A stretch of 6,170 bases of DNA. Source: an uncultured Bacilli bacterium. Lineage in GTDB: Bacteria; Bacillota_I; Bacilli_A; RF39; UBA660. Below, one piece after another: positions 1 to 5,511 of the stretch. The translations under genes and the position numbers were made by a program. The notes under the pieces are model-generated. The model saw nothing but the letters and a program-made list of their open reading frames with translations. It had not been told where the DNA came from and searched no databases. The stretch spans positions 1-6,170 of the forward strand of contig CANQHT010000069.1 of the NCBI GenBank assembly GCA_947623705.1, given 5' to 3'. Position 1 is the stretch's first letter; each line of letters begins with the position of its first letter.

Positions 1-4
1 TTTC

Positions 5-33
5 TTTACTTTTTTTCTAATTTGCTTTATAAT
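5..33 (+). promoter_or_regulatory. Predicted sigma-A-type promoter of the rubrerythrin gene
   Basis: A -35-like TTTACT (5-10) and a perfect -10 TATAAT (28-33) are separated by the ideal 17 bp. Transcription would start near position 40. A Shine-Dalgarno-like AAGGAA (45-50) lies 10 nt before the ATG at 61. The -35 box matches the consensus at 4 of 6 positions, and the -10 box and spacing are optimal. No operator-like repeat is visible in the short upstream part that is present, so oxidative-stress control cannot be judged. Confidence 0.75.
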
Positions 34-60
34 CATAAGTAATGAAGGAAGTGTTTTAAA

Positions 61-600
61 ATGGAATTTAAAGGTTCTAAAACGGAAAGTAATTTAATGG
101 CAGCCTTTGCTGGTGAAAGTCAAGCAAGAAATAAATATACTTATTATGCAAGTAAAGCAAGAAAAGAAGGTTATGAACAAATCGCTGCAATTTTTGAAGA
201 AACTGCTAATAATGAAAAAGAACATGCTAAAATGTGGTTTAAAGAATTACACGATGGAGATGTTCCTGATACACATGCTAATTTAGAAGATGCAGCCGCT
301 GGTGAAAATTTTGAATGGACAGATATGTACGCTGAATTTGCTAAAGTTGCTAAAGAAGAAGGATTTACCAGAATTGCTACATTATTTGAAATGGTTGGAG
401 CTATTGAAAAAGAACACGAAGAAAGATATCGTAAATTAATTAAAAATATGGATGAAGGTTTAGTATTCTCATCTGAAGGTGATACTATTTGGGTATGTCG
501 TAACTGTGGACACGTAGTAGTAGGTAAGAAGGCTCCAGAAGTTTGTCCAGTATGTAAACATAAACAAAGTTATTTTGAAAGAAAAGCTGAAAATTATTAA
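61..600 (+). CDS. rbr: Rubrerythrin (diiron peroxidase with C-terminal rubredoxin domain)
   Basis: A cytoplasmic non-haem iron protein that reduces hydrogen peroxide to water in anaerobes, taking electrons through its rubredoxin-like domain. The 179-residue protein has the classic two-domain layout. The ferritin-like four-helix domain (about 1-135) carries all expected diiron ligands: E19 in AGESQA, E52 and H55 in the first ExxH, E82 and E85 in AAGENFEW, and E116 and H119 in the second ExxH. The C-terminal rubredoxin-type domain (about 140-179) has two CxxC pairs, C146/C149 and C162/C165, to bind one iron. The length is slightly shorter than the Desulfovibrio vulgaris type but complete. The start is supported by AAGGAA 10 nt upstream and by the typical N-terminus. 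It has its own promoter. No terminator follows, and the phenylalanine T-box leader begins almost at once. Its link to the downstream genes seems positional rather than functional. All iron ligands are intact, so the assignment is secure. Confidence 0.97.
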   Translation: MEFKGSKTESNLMAAFAGESQARNKYTYYASKARKEGYEQIAAIFEETANNEKEHAKMWFKELHDGDVPDTHANLEDAAAGENFEWTDMYAEFAKVAKEEGFTRIATLFEMVGAIEKEHEERYRKLIKNMDEGLVFSSEGDTIWVCRNCGHVVVGKKAPEVCPVCKHKQSYFERKAENY

Positions 601-699
601 TAGATAACACGATGAATTAAATTAAGTAGAATTATTAATCTTAAAAAGAGAAAAAATATCAAAGGCTGGAAATATTTTTAGATAATTAATAATTTGAAT

Positions 700-702
700 T
701 TC
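700..702 (+). promoter_or_regulatory. T-box specifier codon UUC (Phe)
   Basis: TTC sits on the 3' side of the specifier loop and is followed by the near-invariant A703. It would pair with the GAA anticodon of tRNA-Phe. The register one base upstream (TTT, 699-701) is also a Phe codon, so the amino-acid call does not depend on exact register. Confidence 0.9.
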
Positions 703-754
703 ACTTAAGGAGTGTTGTTGCGTAATTCCCATTAAGAATTAAAGAGTATGATTA

Positions 755-822
755 ATTTCATAAATAAAGGTGGTACCGCGGGTATTTATCTCGTCCTTTA
801 GCCTTATTTATGAAATTTTTTT
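755..822 (+). terminator. Conditional Rho-independent terminator of the T-box
   Basis: Positions 755-766 (ATTTCATAAATA) are fully complementary to 805-816. The helix extends to 768-770 with 802-804 after one bulged base. A run of seven T (816-822) follows. The 5' strand includes AAAGG of the antiterminator, which explains the switching. The loop is large (about 31 nt) because the T-box bulge lies inside it. This is also the first terminator downstream of the rubrerythrin gene. Confidence 0.8.
766..799 (+). promoter_or_regulatory. T-box antiterminator helix
   Basis: AAAGG (766-770) pairs with CCTTT (795-799), enclosing the T-box bulge whose UGGU (771-774) captures the free 3' end of uncharged tRNA-Phe. 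Forming this helix uses the AAAGG strand that the terminator also needs, so the two folds exclude each other. Confidence 0.85.
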
Positions 823-831
823 ATGAATTGT

Positions 832-839
832 GAGGTGAG
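832..839 (+). promoter_or_regulatory. Shine-Dalgarno of the first mTERF-like gene, possibly sequestered
   Basis: GAGGTGAG lies close before the ATG at 842 and fixes that start. The T-box strand CTCGTCCTT (790-798) could pair with it when that strand is not held in the antiterminator. The site is clear. The sequestration is inference. Confidence 0.7.
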
Positions 840-841
840 CT

Positions 842-1534
842 ATGGAAGAAATTTATAAATATATGTTAGAATTTGGTTTTAAAAAAGAGCAAATAGATAA
901 AATTGTTTATAAATATTCAATTAAAAATATGTTACCGACAACATTATTGAATAATATCCAAAAGAATAATCAATGGTTTCTAGAAAATGGTTATAATAAA
1001 AATAATATTATAAAAATGACTATCTCTTCACCAGCAATATGTGAACTATCAATCGAAAATATTAAACAGAAAATAGAAGATTTAATTACTCTTGGTTATA
1101 CTAAAGAACAAATAATAAAAATGACCATATTACTATCATCAATATTTGGACTATCAATCGAAAATATTAAACAAAAAATAGAGGATTTAATTACTCTAGG
1201 TTATACCAAAGAACAAATAATAAAAATGACAATATCGTTGCCTGCAATATATAGTTATTCAATTGAAAAAATTAAGCAAAAAATAGCATTTTATAGAGAA
1301 ATAGAATTAGATTTTGTTACTACTGAAAAAACAAAATATTTAATGCAAAGTGTGGAATTAAGTTATGCTAGATATAATTATTTTAAAGATAAAGGTATAA
1401 TTATTAATAGACAAAATTATACATACTTGTTTTATAACGAAAAACAGTTTTCAAAACAATTTGGAGTATCTAAAAAAGAATTATTATTAATGTATCCATA
1501 TAAAGCAGAGGAGAAAAAAGAAAATGTTAGATAA
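842..1534 (+). CDS. mTERF-like helical-repeat protein, function unknown (basic partner)
   Basis: No named bacterial family is recognised. The 230-residue protein has at least three 35-residue repeats at 57-91, 92-126 and 127-161, with weaker units before them (around 9-46 and 42-56). The pattern LGYTKEQIIKM, then S-x-P-A-I, then SIENIKQKI closely resembles the mTERF motif: LG(F/Y)S..E(I/V), a proline-initiated helix, then S.E.(I/L)K.K(I/L).F. The prolines are P64 and P134; repeat 2 has serine (S99) instead. mTERF proteins of organelles form a superhelix that binds DNA or RNA in transcription, translation or ribosome assembly. A nucleic-acid-binding role here is inference. The C-terminal part (about 165-230) is different, with YARYNYFKDKG and KQFGVSKKELLLMYP. 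There is no signal peptide or membrane segment. It is basic overall (about 35 K/R against 27 D/E). It is the first gene after the Phe T-box, so it should rise when tRNA-Phe is uncharged. The start follows GAGGTGAG, and the end overlaps the next gene by 11 nt. Confidence 0.75.
   Translation: MEEIYKYMLEFGFKKEQIDKIVYKYSIKNMLPTTLLNNIQKNNQWFLENGYNKNNIIKMTISSPAICELSIENIKQKIEDLITLGYTKEQIIKMTILLSSIFGLSIENIKQKIEDLITLGYTKEQIIKMTISLPAIYSYSIEKIKQKIAFYREIELDFVTTEKTKYLMQSVELSYARYNYFKDKGIIINRQNYTYLFYNEKQFSKQFGVSKKELLLMYPYKAEEKKENVR
1010..1324 (+). repeat. Three in-frame tandem 105-bp repeats encoding mTERF-like units
   Basis: Units lie at 1010-1114, 1115-1219 and 1220-1324 (35 codons each). Between copies 1 and 2, the 81-nt segment 1046-1126 matches 1151-1231 with only five differences, all synonymous third-position changes. 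The eight codons before each segment (1022-1045 and 1127-1150) differ at six amino acids. Copy 3 keeps the beginning of the pattern and then diverges. This suggests duplication or gene conversion with selection to keep the scaffold. Confidence 0.9.
1507..1513 (+). promoter_or_regulatory. Internal ribosome binding site for the second mTERF-like gene
   Basis: AGAGGAG lies inside the end of the preceding gene, 10 nt before the ATG at 1524. It supports a genuine second start in another frame and argues that the overlap is translational coupling rather than a frameshifted single gene. Confidence 0.75.
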
Positions 1535-1913
1535 ATTAGTGGAACTAGGAATAAGAGATATTGATATAAAGAATATAGAAGAATTTATAAATGAAGATAA
1601 TTTAGAAGATTTTAATAAAATTATTGATTTATTCGTAAATATTAATTGTAGTCCTAGTATGATTCGAAATATAGTTGTTGGTAATCCCTATATAATGCAA
1701 AGAAGTTATGAAGACATAATTAATTTAATAAATTATATGACTAGTATTGGTTTAAATAATCTTAACTTAATGTTTGATAGTTACCCTAACTTTTTAAATA
1801 AAGATAAGTTTGAAATAGAGGATTATGTGAATATGAAACTTAATGAAGGTATTTTACTAGAAGATATTGTAGATGAATTAGATAATGAACCGATGATTAT
1901 TGATGAAATTTAG
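1524..1913 (+). CDS. Short acidic mTERF-like protein, function unknown
   Basis: A 129-residue cytoplasmic protein with no family name that I recognise. It shows about two mTERF-like units. The first (about 37-72) runs from SPSMIRNIV through NPYIMQRSYEDI to INLINYM. The second (about 73-103) has GLNNLNLMFDSYPNFL followed by an EIEDYVN helix. The unit prolines P55 and P88 are 33 residues apart, the spacing expected for this repeat class. It is very acidic (27 D/E against 9 K/R), opposite to its overlapping neighbour. It starts inside the previous gene, so the two are probably translationally coupled. It is followed after 16 nt by pheS, so it belongs to the same T-box operon. A partner or regulator of the basic protein is a plausible inference. 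A role in the synthetase complex is an alternative. The helical-repeat call is moderately secure, and the function is unknown. Confidence 0.65.
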   Translation: MLDKLVELGIRDIDIKNIEEFINEDNLEDFNKIIDLFVNINCSPSMIRNIVVGNPYIMQRSYEDIINLINYMTSIGLNNLNLMFDSYPNFLNKDKFEIEDYVNMKLNEGILLEDIVDELDNEPMIIDEI

Positions 1914-1929
1914 AAAGGAAATGATTTAG

Positions 1930-2979
1930 ATGCATAATGATAAAATAAATAGTATAAAAAAAGAATTAGAAAATGTTTTTGAGGGTGTTAATACAAAGGA
2001 AAAACTAGAACAAATAAAAGTAGAATACATGGGCAAGAATGGTAAAATTACAACTTTAAATAGTTTAATAAGAGAAATACCTAATGAAGAAAAAAAAGAA
2101 TTTGGAATGCGAGTAAATGAACTTAAAGATTTATTTAATACCAAATATACCCAAATAAAAGAAGATATTGAAGAAGCGGAAATAAATGAAAAGTTAAATA
2201 AAGAAGCCATTGATGTTACGCTTCCGGGTACAGAAATACCTAGAGGATCTGCTAATATGATTGAAAGAGTAATTGAAACTCTAGAAGAATTATTAATGAG
2301 TATGGGTTATGATGTTGTGGAAGGACCAGAAGTAGAAAAAGATTTATATAACTTTGAACTTTTAAATTTACCAAAAGGACATCCGGCAAGAGATGCTCAA
2401 GATACTTTCTATATTAAAGGTGAAGAATATTTACTTCGGAGTCAAACAAGTCCAGTGCAAGTAAGAACTATGTTAGAAGCTAAGGGTGAAAAACCAATTA
2501 GAATTATTTGTCCTGGTAAAACATACCGAAGAGATGAAGATGATGCGACCCATTCACATGAATTTACCCAAATGGAAGGATTACTTATTGATAAAAATAT
2601 TACTTTAGGAGATTTAAAAGGAACATTTGAAGAGATAGCGAAAAAGTTGTTTGGCGAAGGCCGAGAAACGAGATTTAGACCTAGTTATTATCCTTTTACC
2701 GAACCTAGTGTCGAAATGGATATCAGTTGTTTTAATTGTAATGGTAAGGGTTGTAATATTTGTAAAGGTACTGGTTGGATTACGGTTGGTGGTGCCGGTA
2801 TGGTTAATCCAATTGTTCTAAAAAATTGTGGTTATGATAGTGAAAAATGGAATGGCTTTGCCTTTGGTTTTGGGATTGAAAGACTCGCTATGCTTAAATA
2901 TGGCGTTAATGATATCCGGGTATTTTATTTAAATCACGATATTCGTTCTTTTAAAGAATTAAATAGAAGGGAGTATTAA
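1930..2979 (+). CDS. pheS: Phenylalanyl-tRNA synthetase alpha subunit
   Basis: The catalytic subunit of the cytoplasmic alpha2-beta2 PheRS, which activates phenylalanine with ATP and charges tRNA-Phe. The 349 residues match the usual family length. The N-terminal coiled-coil arm (about 1-90) binds tRNA. The class II catalytic core follows: motif 1 region with FELLNLPKGHPARDAQDTF (142-160), motif 2 region GKTYRRDEDDATHSHEF (196-212) then TQMEG, and motif 3 with FAFGFGIERLAML (310-322). Cysteines C267/C270/C275/C278 form the CxxC-x4-CxxC cluster often seen in Bacillota PheS, just before GTGWI. The C-terminal FYLNHDIRSF has one residue more than the usual FY.ND.RF, a small variation outside the motifs. 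AAAGGA (1914-1919) lies 10 nt before the ATG. The gene ends one base before pheT. Expression is expected to depend on the upstream Phe T-box. Confidence 0.98.
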   Translation: MHNDKINSIKKELENVFEGVNTKEKLEQIKVEYMGKNGKITTLNSLIREIPNEEKKEFGMRVNELKDLFNTKYTQIKEDIEEAEINEKLNKEAIDVTLPGTEIPRGSANMIERVIETLEELLMSMGYDVVEGPEVEKDLYNFELLNLPKGHPARDAQDTFYIKGEEYLLRSQTSPVQVRTMLEAKGEKPIRIICPGKTYRRDEDDATHSHEFTQMEGLLIDKNITLGDLKGTFEEIAKKLFGEGRETRFRPSYYPFTEPSVEMDISCFNCNGKGCNICKGTGWITVGGAGMVNPIVLKNCGYDSEKWNGFAFGFGIERLAMLKYGVNDIRVFYLNHDIRSFKELNRREY

Positions 2980-2980
2980 A

Positions 2981-5368
2981 ATGGCAATTAGTTTAAATTG
3001 GGTTAATGATTATATTGATATTAAAGATGAAGATAAAGTGGCTTTAGCAAATAAAATAACTAAAGCCGGAATAAATGTGGAAAAAGTTACATCTAATAAC
3101 ATTAATAATTTAGTTGTTGGCGAAATTTTAGAAGTTAAAATGCATCCTGATAGTGATCATTTACATTTATGTAAGGTTAATACTGGTAAAGAAGTAGTCC
3201 AAATTGTCTGTGGCGCAAGTAATGTAAGAGAAAATCTTAAAGTTATTGTGGCTTTACCTGGCGCAATATTACCTGGTGATTTTGAAATTAAAAAAAGTGT
3301 TATTCGGGGTGAAGAATCTAATGGCATGATTTGTGCTTTATTTGAATTAGGTTTAGAAGAAAAAACGGAAGAAACATATAATAAAGGAATTACCGAATTA
3401 GGAGATGATGCCATTGTTGGGGAAGATGCTCTTAATTATTTAGGTTTAAATGATACGGTTTATGAACTTGACTTAAATCCAAATAGAACCGATTGTAATA
3501 ATCATATTCCATTTGCTTATGAAGTAGCAGCTACTCTTGGTAAAAATGTAACACTTCCTAGTACAGCATATAAAGAATTAGATGAAGATATCAATGATTA
3601 TGTTACGTTAAAAGTTGATACGAAAAATGTCTCTATGTATAACTTAATGATGGCTAAAGATGTAACTATTAAGGAAAGTCCTAAATTTATTAAACAAAGA
3701 TTAGAAGTTGCGGGTGTTAGAAGTATTAATAATGTTGTTGATATTTCCAACTATGTAATGCTTGAATATGGTCAACCTTTGCATTTCTTTGATAAAGATA
3801 TTGTTGGAGATAAAATTGTTGTAAGAATGGCCCATGATAATGAAAAAATTGTTACTTTAGATAAAGAAGAAAGAAATCTTACTAAAGATGATATCTTAAT
3901 AACTGATGGTGATACTCCTTTATGTGTTGCTGGTGTTATGGGTGGTTTAAACAGTGGTATTTCTGAAAATACTAAAAACATTTTAATTGAATCTGCTATC
4001 TTTAATCCTTTAAATATTCGTTATACTTCCATTAGATTAGGTCTAAGAAGTGAAGCGAGTTTAAGACTTGAAAAACCCTTAAGTTATGAATATTCGCAAA
4101 TGGCAATTAAAAGAGCTTGTCATTTACTGGAAAAATATGCGGATGCGAAAATTGTTAAAGGCTGTGTAACTTATGATGTGACTGATAAAACTCCAAAAGT
4201 TGTTAAAGTTACCGAAGAAGAAATTAATTCTATATTAGGTATGGAAATAGAGACAAAGGAAGTTGAAAGAATTCTATCTAATTTAGGATTTACTTATACT
4301 TTAGATAAAGGTATTTATGAAGTAACTGTTCCAAATAGAAGACAAGATATTTATAATCAAAAAGAAGATATTATTGAAGAAATCGGTCGAATTTATGGTT
4401 ATGACAATATTAAACCAACACTCCCTTTAGTAAGTATTAAAAAAGGTGAATATAAGGAAAATGTTGGCTATCGCAAAATGATTAGTAAGTATTTAAGAGG
4501 TTTAGGTTTTAATGAGATTAGAACATATACTTTAGTAAGTGAAGAAGAAAGTGAGAAATATAATTATCATTTTGGGAAGACCATTAAATTATTAAGACCA
4601 ATGTTAAAAGAAAAATCTTGTGTAAGACAAAGTTTACTAAATTCTTTAGTTCAAAATGCGAAATATAATAAAAGTAAAAAGAATAATGATGTTTTATTAT
4701 ATGAAATATCTAATATCTATTATGAAGATACAGAATACACGGAAGATACTAAATTAGCCTTTATTATGACTGGTAAATATTTAGCCAATACTTGGAATCA
4801 AATAAGTTATAATGTCGATTTCTACTTAATTAAAGGAATGGTTGAAAATTTATTAAAATTCTTAGGGTTAAATAATCGTTATACTTTAAAATTAAGTGAT
4901 AATTTACCAAAAGAAATACATCCAAAAATTAATAGTGAAATAATTGTTGATGGCGAACCCGTTGGTTATTTTGGTAAACTTCATCCTAATATTAGTAAAG
5001 ATGATATGTATGTGTGTGAAGTATCTTTAACTAAATTAATTAATCATAAAACTAGTGATTTTAAATATAAAGAATTAAATAAATATCCTAGTATTGAAAA
5101 AGATATGGCCTTTGTAGTAGATAATAATTTACCTAGTGAAGATATTTTAAAAGAAATTAAAAAGTCAGGTGGTAAATTGCTTACCGATGTTAAAATATTT
5201 GATATCTATAAGGGCGAAAATATCGGTAGTGATAAAAAGAGTTTAGCATTTAGTTTAACTTTTGAAGATTATTCAAGAACTTTAACGGAAGAAGAAGTAA
5301 TGACAATATTTAATAAAATTATTACTAATGTTACAACGAAGTTTAAAGCAACATTAAGAGATAAATAG
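2981..5368 (+). CDS. pheT: Phenylalanyl-tRNA synthetase beta subunit
   Basis: The large subunit of PheRS, needed for tRNA binding and for hydrolysis of mischarged Tyr-tRNA-Phe. The 795 residues give the full bacterial domain order. The OB-fold tRNA-binding domain (about 42-150) has HPDSDHLHLCKV and IVCGASNV. The B3/B4 editing domain (about 213-385) has NNVVDISNYVMLEYGQPLHFFD split over 250-271, then GVMGG (318-322). The B5 domain (about 405-475) contains PNRRQDI. A catalytic-like core (about 493-690) is followed by the anticodon-binding FDX-ACB domain (about 698-793). H268 and E337 stand where conserved editing-site histidine and glutamate are expected, so proofreading is probably kept, unlike in some reduced Mollicutes. 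After RSEASLRLEK the usual G-(V/I)-D is replaced by PLS, an unusual detail. The start lies 1 nt after the pheS stop with AAGGGAG upstream, a tightly coupled arrangement. A terminator follows. Confidence 0.98.
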   Translation: MAISLNWVNDYIDIKDEDKVALANKITKAGINVEKVTSNNINNLVVGEILEVKMHPDSDHLHLCKVNTGKEVVQIVCGASNVRENLKVIVALPGAILPGDFEIKKSVIRGEESNGMICALFELGLEEKTEETYNKGITELGDDAIVGEDALNYLGLNDTVYELDLNPNRTDCNNHIPFAYEVAATLGKNVTLPSTAYKELDEDINDYVTLKVDTKNVSMYNLMMAKDVTIKESPKFIKQRLEVAGVRSINNVVDISNYVMLEYGQPLHFFDKDIVGDKIVVRMAHDNEKIVTLDKEERNLTKDDILITDGDTPLCVAGVMGGLNSGISENTKNILIESAIFNPLNIRYTSIRLGLRSEASLRLEKPLSYEYSQMAIKRACHLLEKYADAKIVKGCVTYDVTDKTPKVVKVTEEEINSILGMEIETKEVERILSNLGFTYTLDKGIYEVTVPNRRQDIYNQKEDIIEEIGRIYGYDNIKPTLPLVSIKKGEYKENVGYRKMISKYLRGLGFNEIRTYTLVSEEESEKYNYHFGKTIKLLRPMLKEKSCVRQSLLNSLVQNAKYNKSKKNNDVLLYEISNIYYEDTEYTEDTKLAFIMTGKYLANTWNQISYNVDFYLIKGMVENLLKFLGLNNRYTLKLSDNLPKEIHPKINSEIIVDGEPVGYFGKLHPNISKDDMYVCEVSLTKLINHKTSDFKYKELNKYPSIEKDMAFVVDNNLPSEDILKEIKKSGGKLLTDVKIFDIYKGENIGSDKKSLAFSLTFEDYSRTLTEEEVMTIFNKIITNVTTKFKATLRDK

Positions 5369-5372
5369 TTTG

Positions 5373-5408
5373 AAAAAAAGAGCAATTCATTAATTTGAAT
5401 TGTTTTTT
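5373..5408 (+). terminator. Rho-independent terminator after pheT
   Basis: CAATTCA (5383-5389) pairs with TGAATTG (5396-5402) around a 6-nt loop, followed by six T (5403-5408). A run of A (5373-5379) upstream extends the helix with the T tract and could let the site work on the opposite strand too. It ends the T-box, mTERF-like, pheS, pheT operon. Confidence 0.85.
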
Positions 5409-5414
5409 GTATGG

Positions 5415-5466
5415 GCGTAATAATTTTCAAAAATCAAAAGTTATTACGCTTAACCGTAATAACTTT
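5415..5466 (+). repeat. Three copies of a CGTAATAA motif as overlapping inverted repeats
   Basis: CGTAATAA occurs forward at 5416-5423 and 5455-5462 and inverted (TTATTACG) at 5441-5448. The middle arm can pair with the left arm (5415-5427 with 5437-5449, one G-U) or perfectly with the right arm (5437-5448 with 5455-5466, 12 bp, 6-nt loop). No T run follows either hairpin, so they are not terminators. The right arm covers the first three bases of the -35 box of the ATPase promoter, which suits an operator. The binding factor is unknown. Confidence 0.85.
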
Positions 5467-5492
5467 ACAAAAGTGTGAAAATAATATATAAT
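5464..5492 (+). promoter_or_regulatory. Strong predicted promoter of the ATPase gene
   Basis: TTTACA (5464-5469) and TATAAT (5487-5492) are separated by exactly 17 bp, matching the sigma-A consensus at 11 of 12 positions. Transcription would begin near 5499, so the 5' leader is only about a dozen bases and consists mostly of the ribosome binding site (GAGGTGA, 5500-5506). The -35 box overlaps the right arm of the inverted-repeat cluster. Confidence 0.85.
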
Positions 5493-5511
5493 GTAAAGAG
5501 AGGTGATTTAT

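Larger units (their letters stand above)
606..822 (+). ncRNA. Phenylalanine-specific T-box riboswitch leader
   Basis: An RNA element that reads the charging state of tRNA-Phe and sets read-through into the downstream operon. Stem I can be folded by eye. The base is 606-610 with 712-716, followed by a GATGA/GGA K-turn-like bulge. The AGTA box is at 625-628. The upper helix pairs 630-639 with 685-694 and the distal helix pairs 652-659 with 672-679, with an AGAGA-type bulge (647-651) and the apical GGCTGGAA loop. The specifier loop has GAA-T-TTC-A, giving UUC (Phe) at 700-702 followed by the conserved A703. Stem III pairs 723-728 with 736-741. The T-box sequence AAGGTGGTACCGCG lies at 767-780. 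Its UGGU (771-774) is complementary to the ACCA end expected for tRNA-Phe. The specifier agrees with pheS and pheT downstream. Two unassigned mTERF-like genes lie between the leader and pheS and should share its control. Confidence 0.95.

Noticed and set aside
1010..1324. 35-residue repeats as TAL-effector-like DNA-binding units
   Set aside because: The length is similar, but the TAL signature (LTPEQVVAIAS then a diresidue and GG) is absent. The LGY..E(I/V), proline helix and S.E.IK.KI pattern fits mTERF better.
1010..1324. Tandem DNA repeats as a CRISPR array
   Set aside because: The repeats are in frame, 105 bp, coding and contiguous, with no unique spacers between short palindromic repeats.
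842..1913. The two mTERF-like genes as one gene broken by a frameshift
   Set aside because: The second gene has its own ATG and a well-placed Shine-Dalgarno (1507-1513), and the first has a complete-looking C-terminal region. An 11-nt overlap is ordinary for coupled genes. A sequencing frameshift cannot be fully excluded.
1921..1929. ATG-ATT-TAG mini-frame just before pheS
   Set aside because: Two codons and a stop, placed 1-2 nt after the AAAGGA site, too close for initiation. It is most likely a chance occurrence in AT-rich spacer.
1926..2210. Reverse-strand open frame inside pheS
   Set aside because: It is antisense to a certain gene, has a low-complexity Ser/Phe-rich product from AT-rich sequence, and has no ribosome site or known motif.
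3157..3981. Two reverse-strand open frames inside pheT (3157-3414 and 3772-3981)
   Set aside because: Both lie opposite conserved pheT domains, and their products show no domain. They are shadows of the real gene.
61..5368. Use of the Mycoplasma code (TGA = Trp)
   Set aside because: All tryptophans checked are TGG and no in-frame TGA occurs in any gene. However, no gene here uses TGA as a stop, so this is support rather than proof of the standard code.
5415..5466. Inverted repeats as a second terminator or as a mobile-element end
   Set aside because: No T run follows the hairpins. No target-site duplication or transposase is visible. An operator-like role explains the overlap with the -35 box better.
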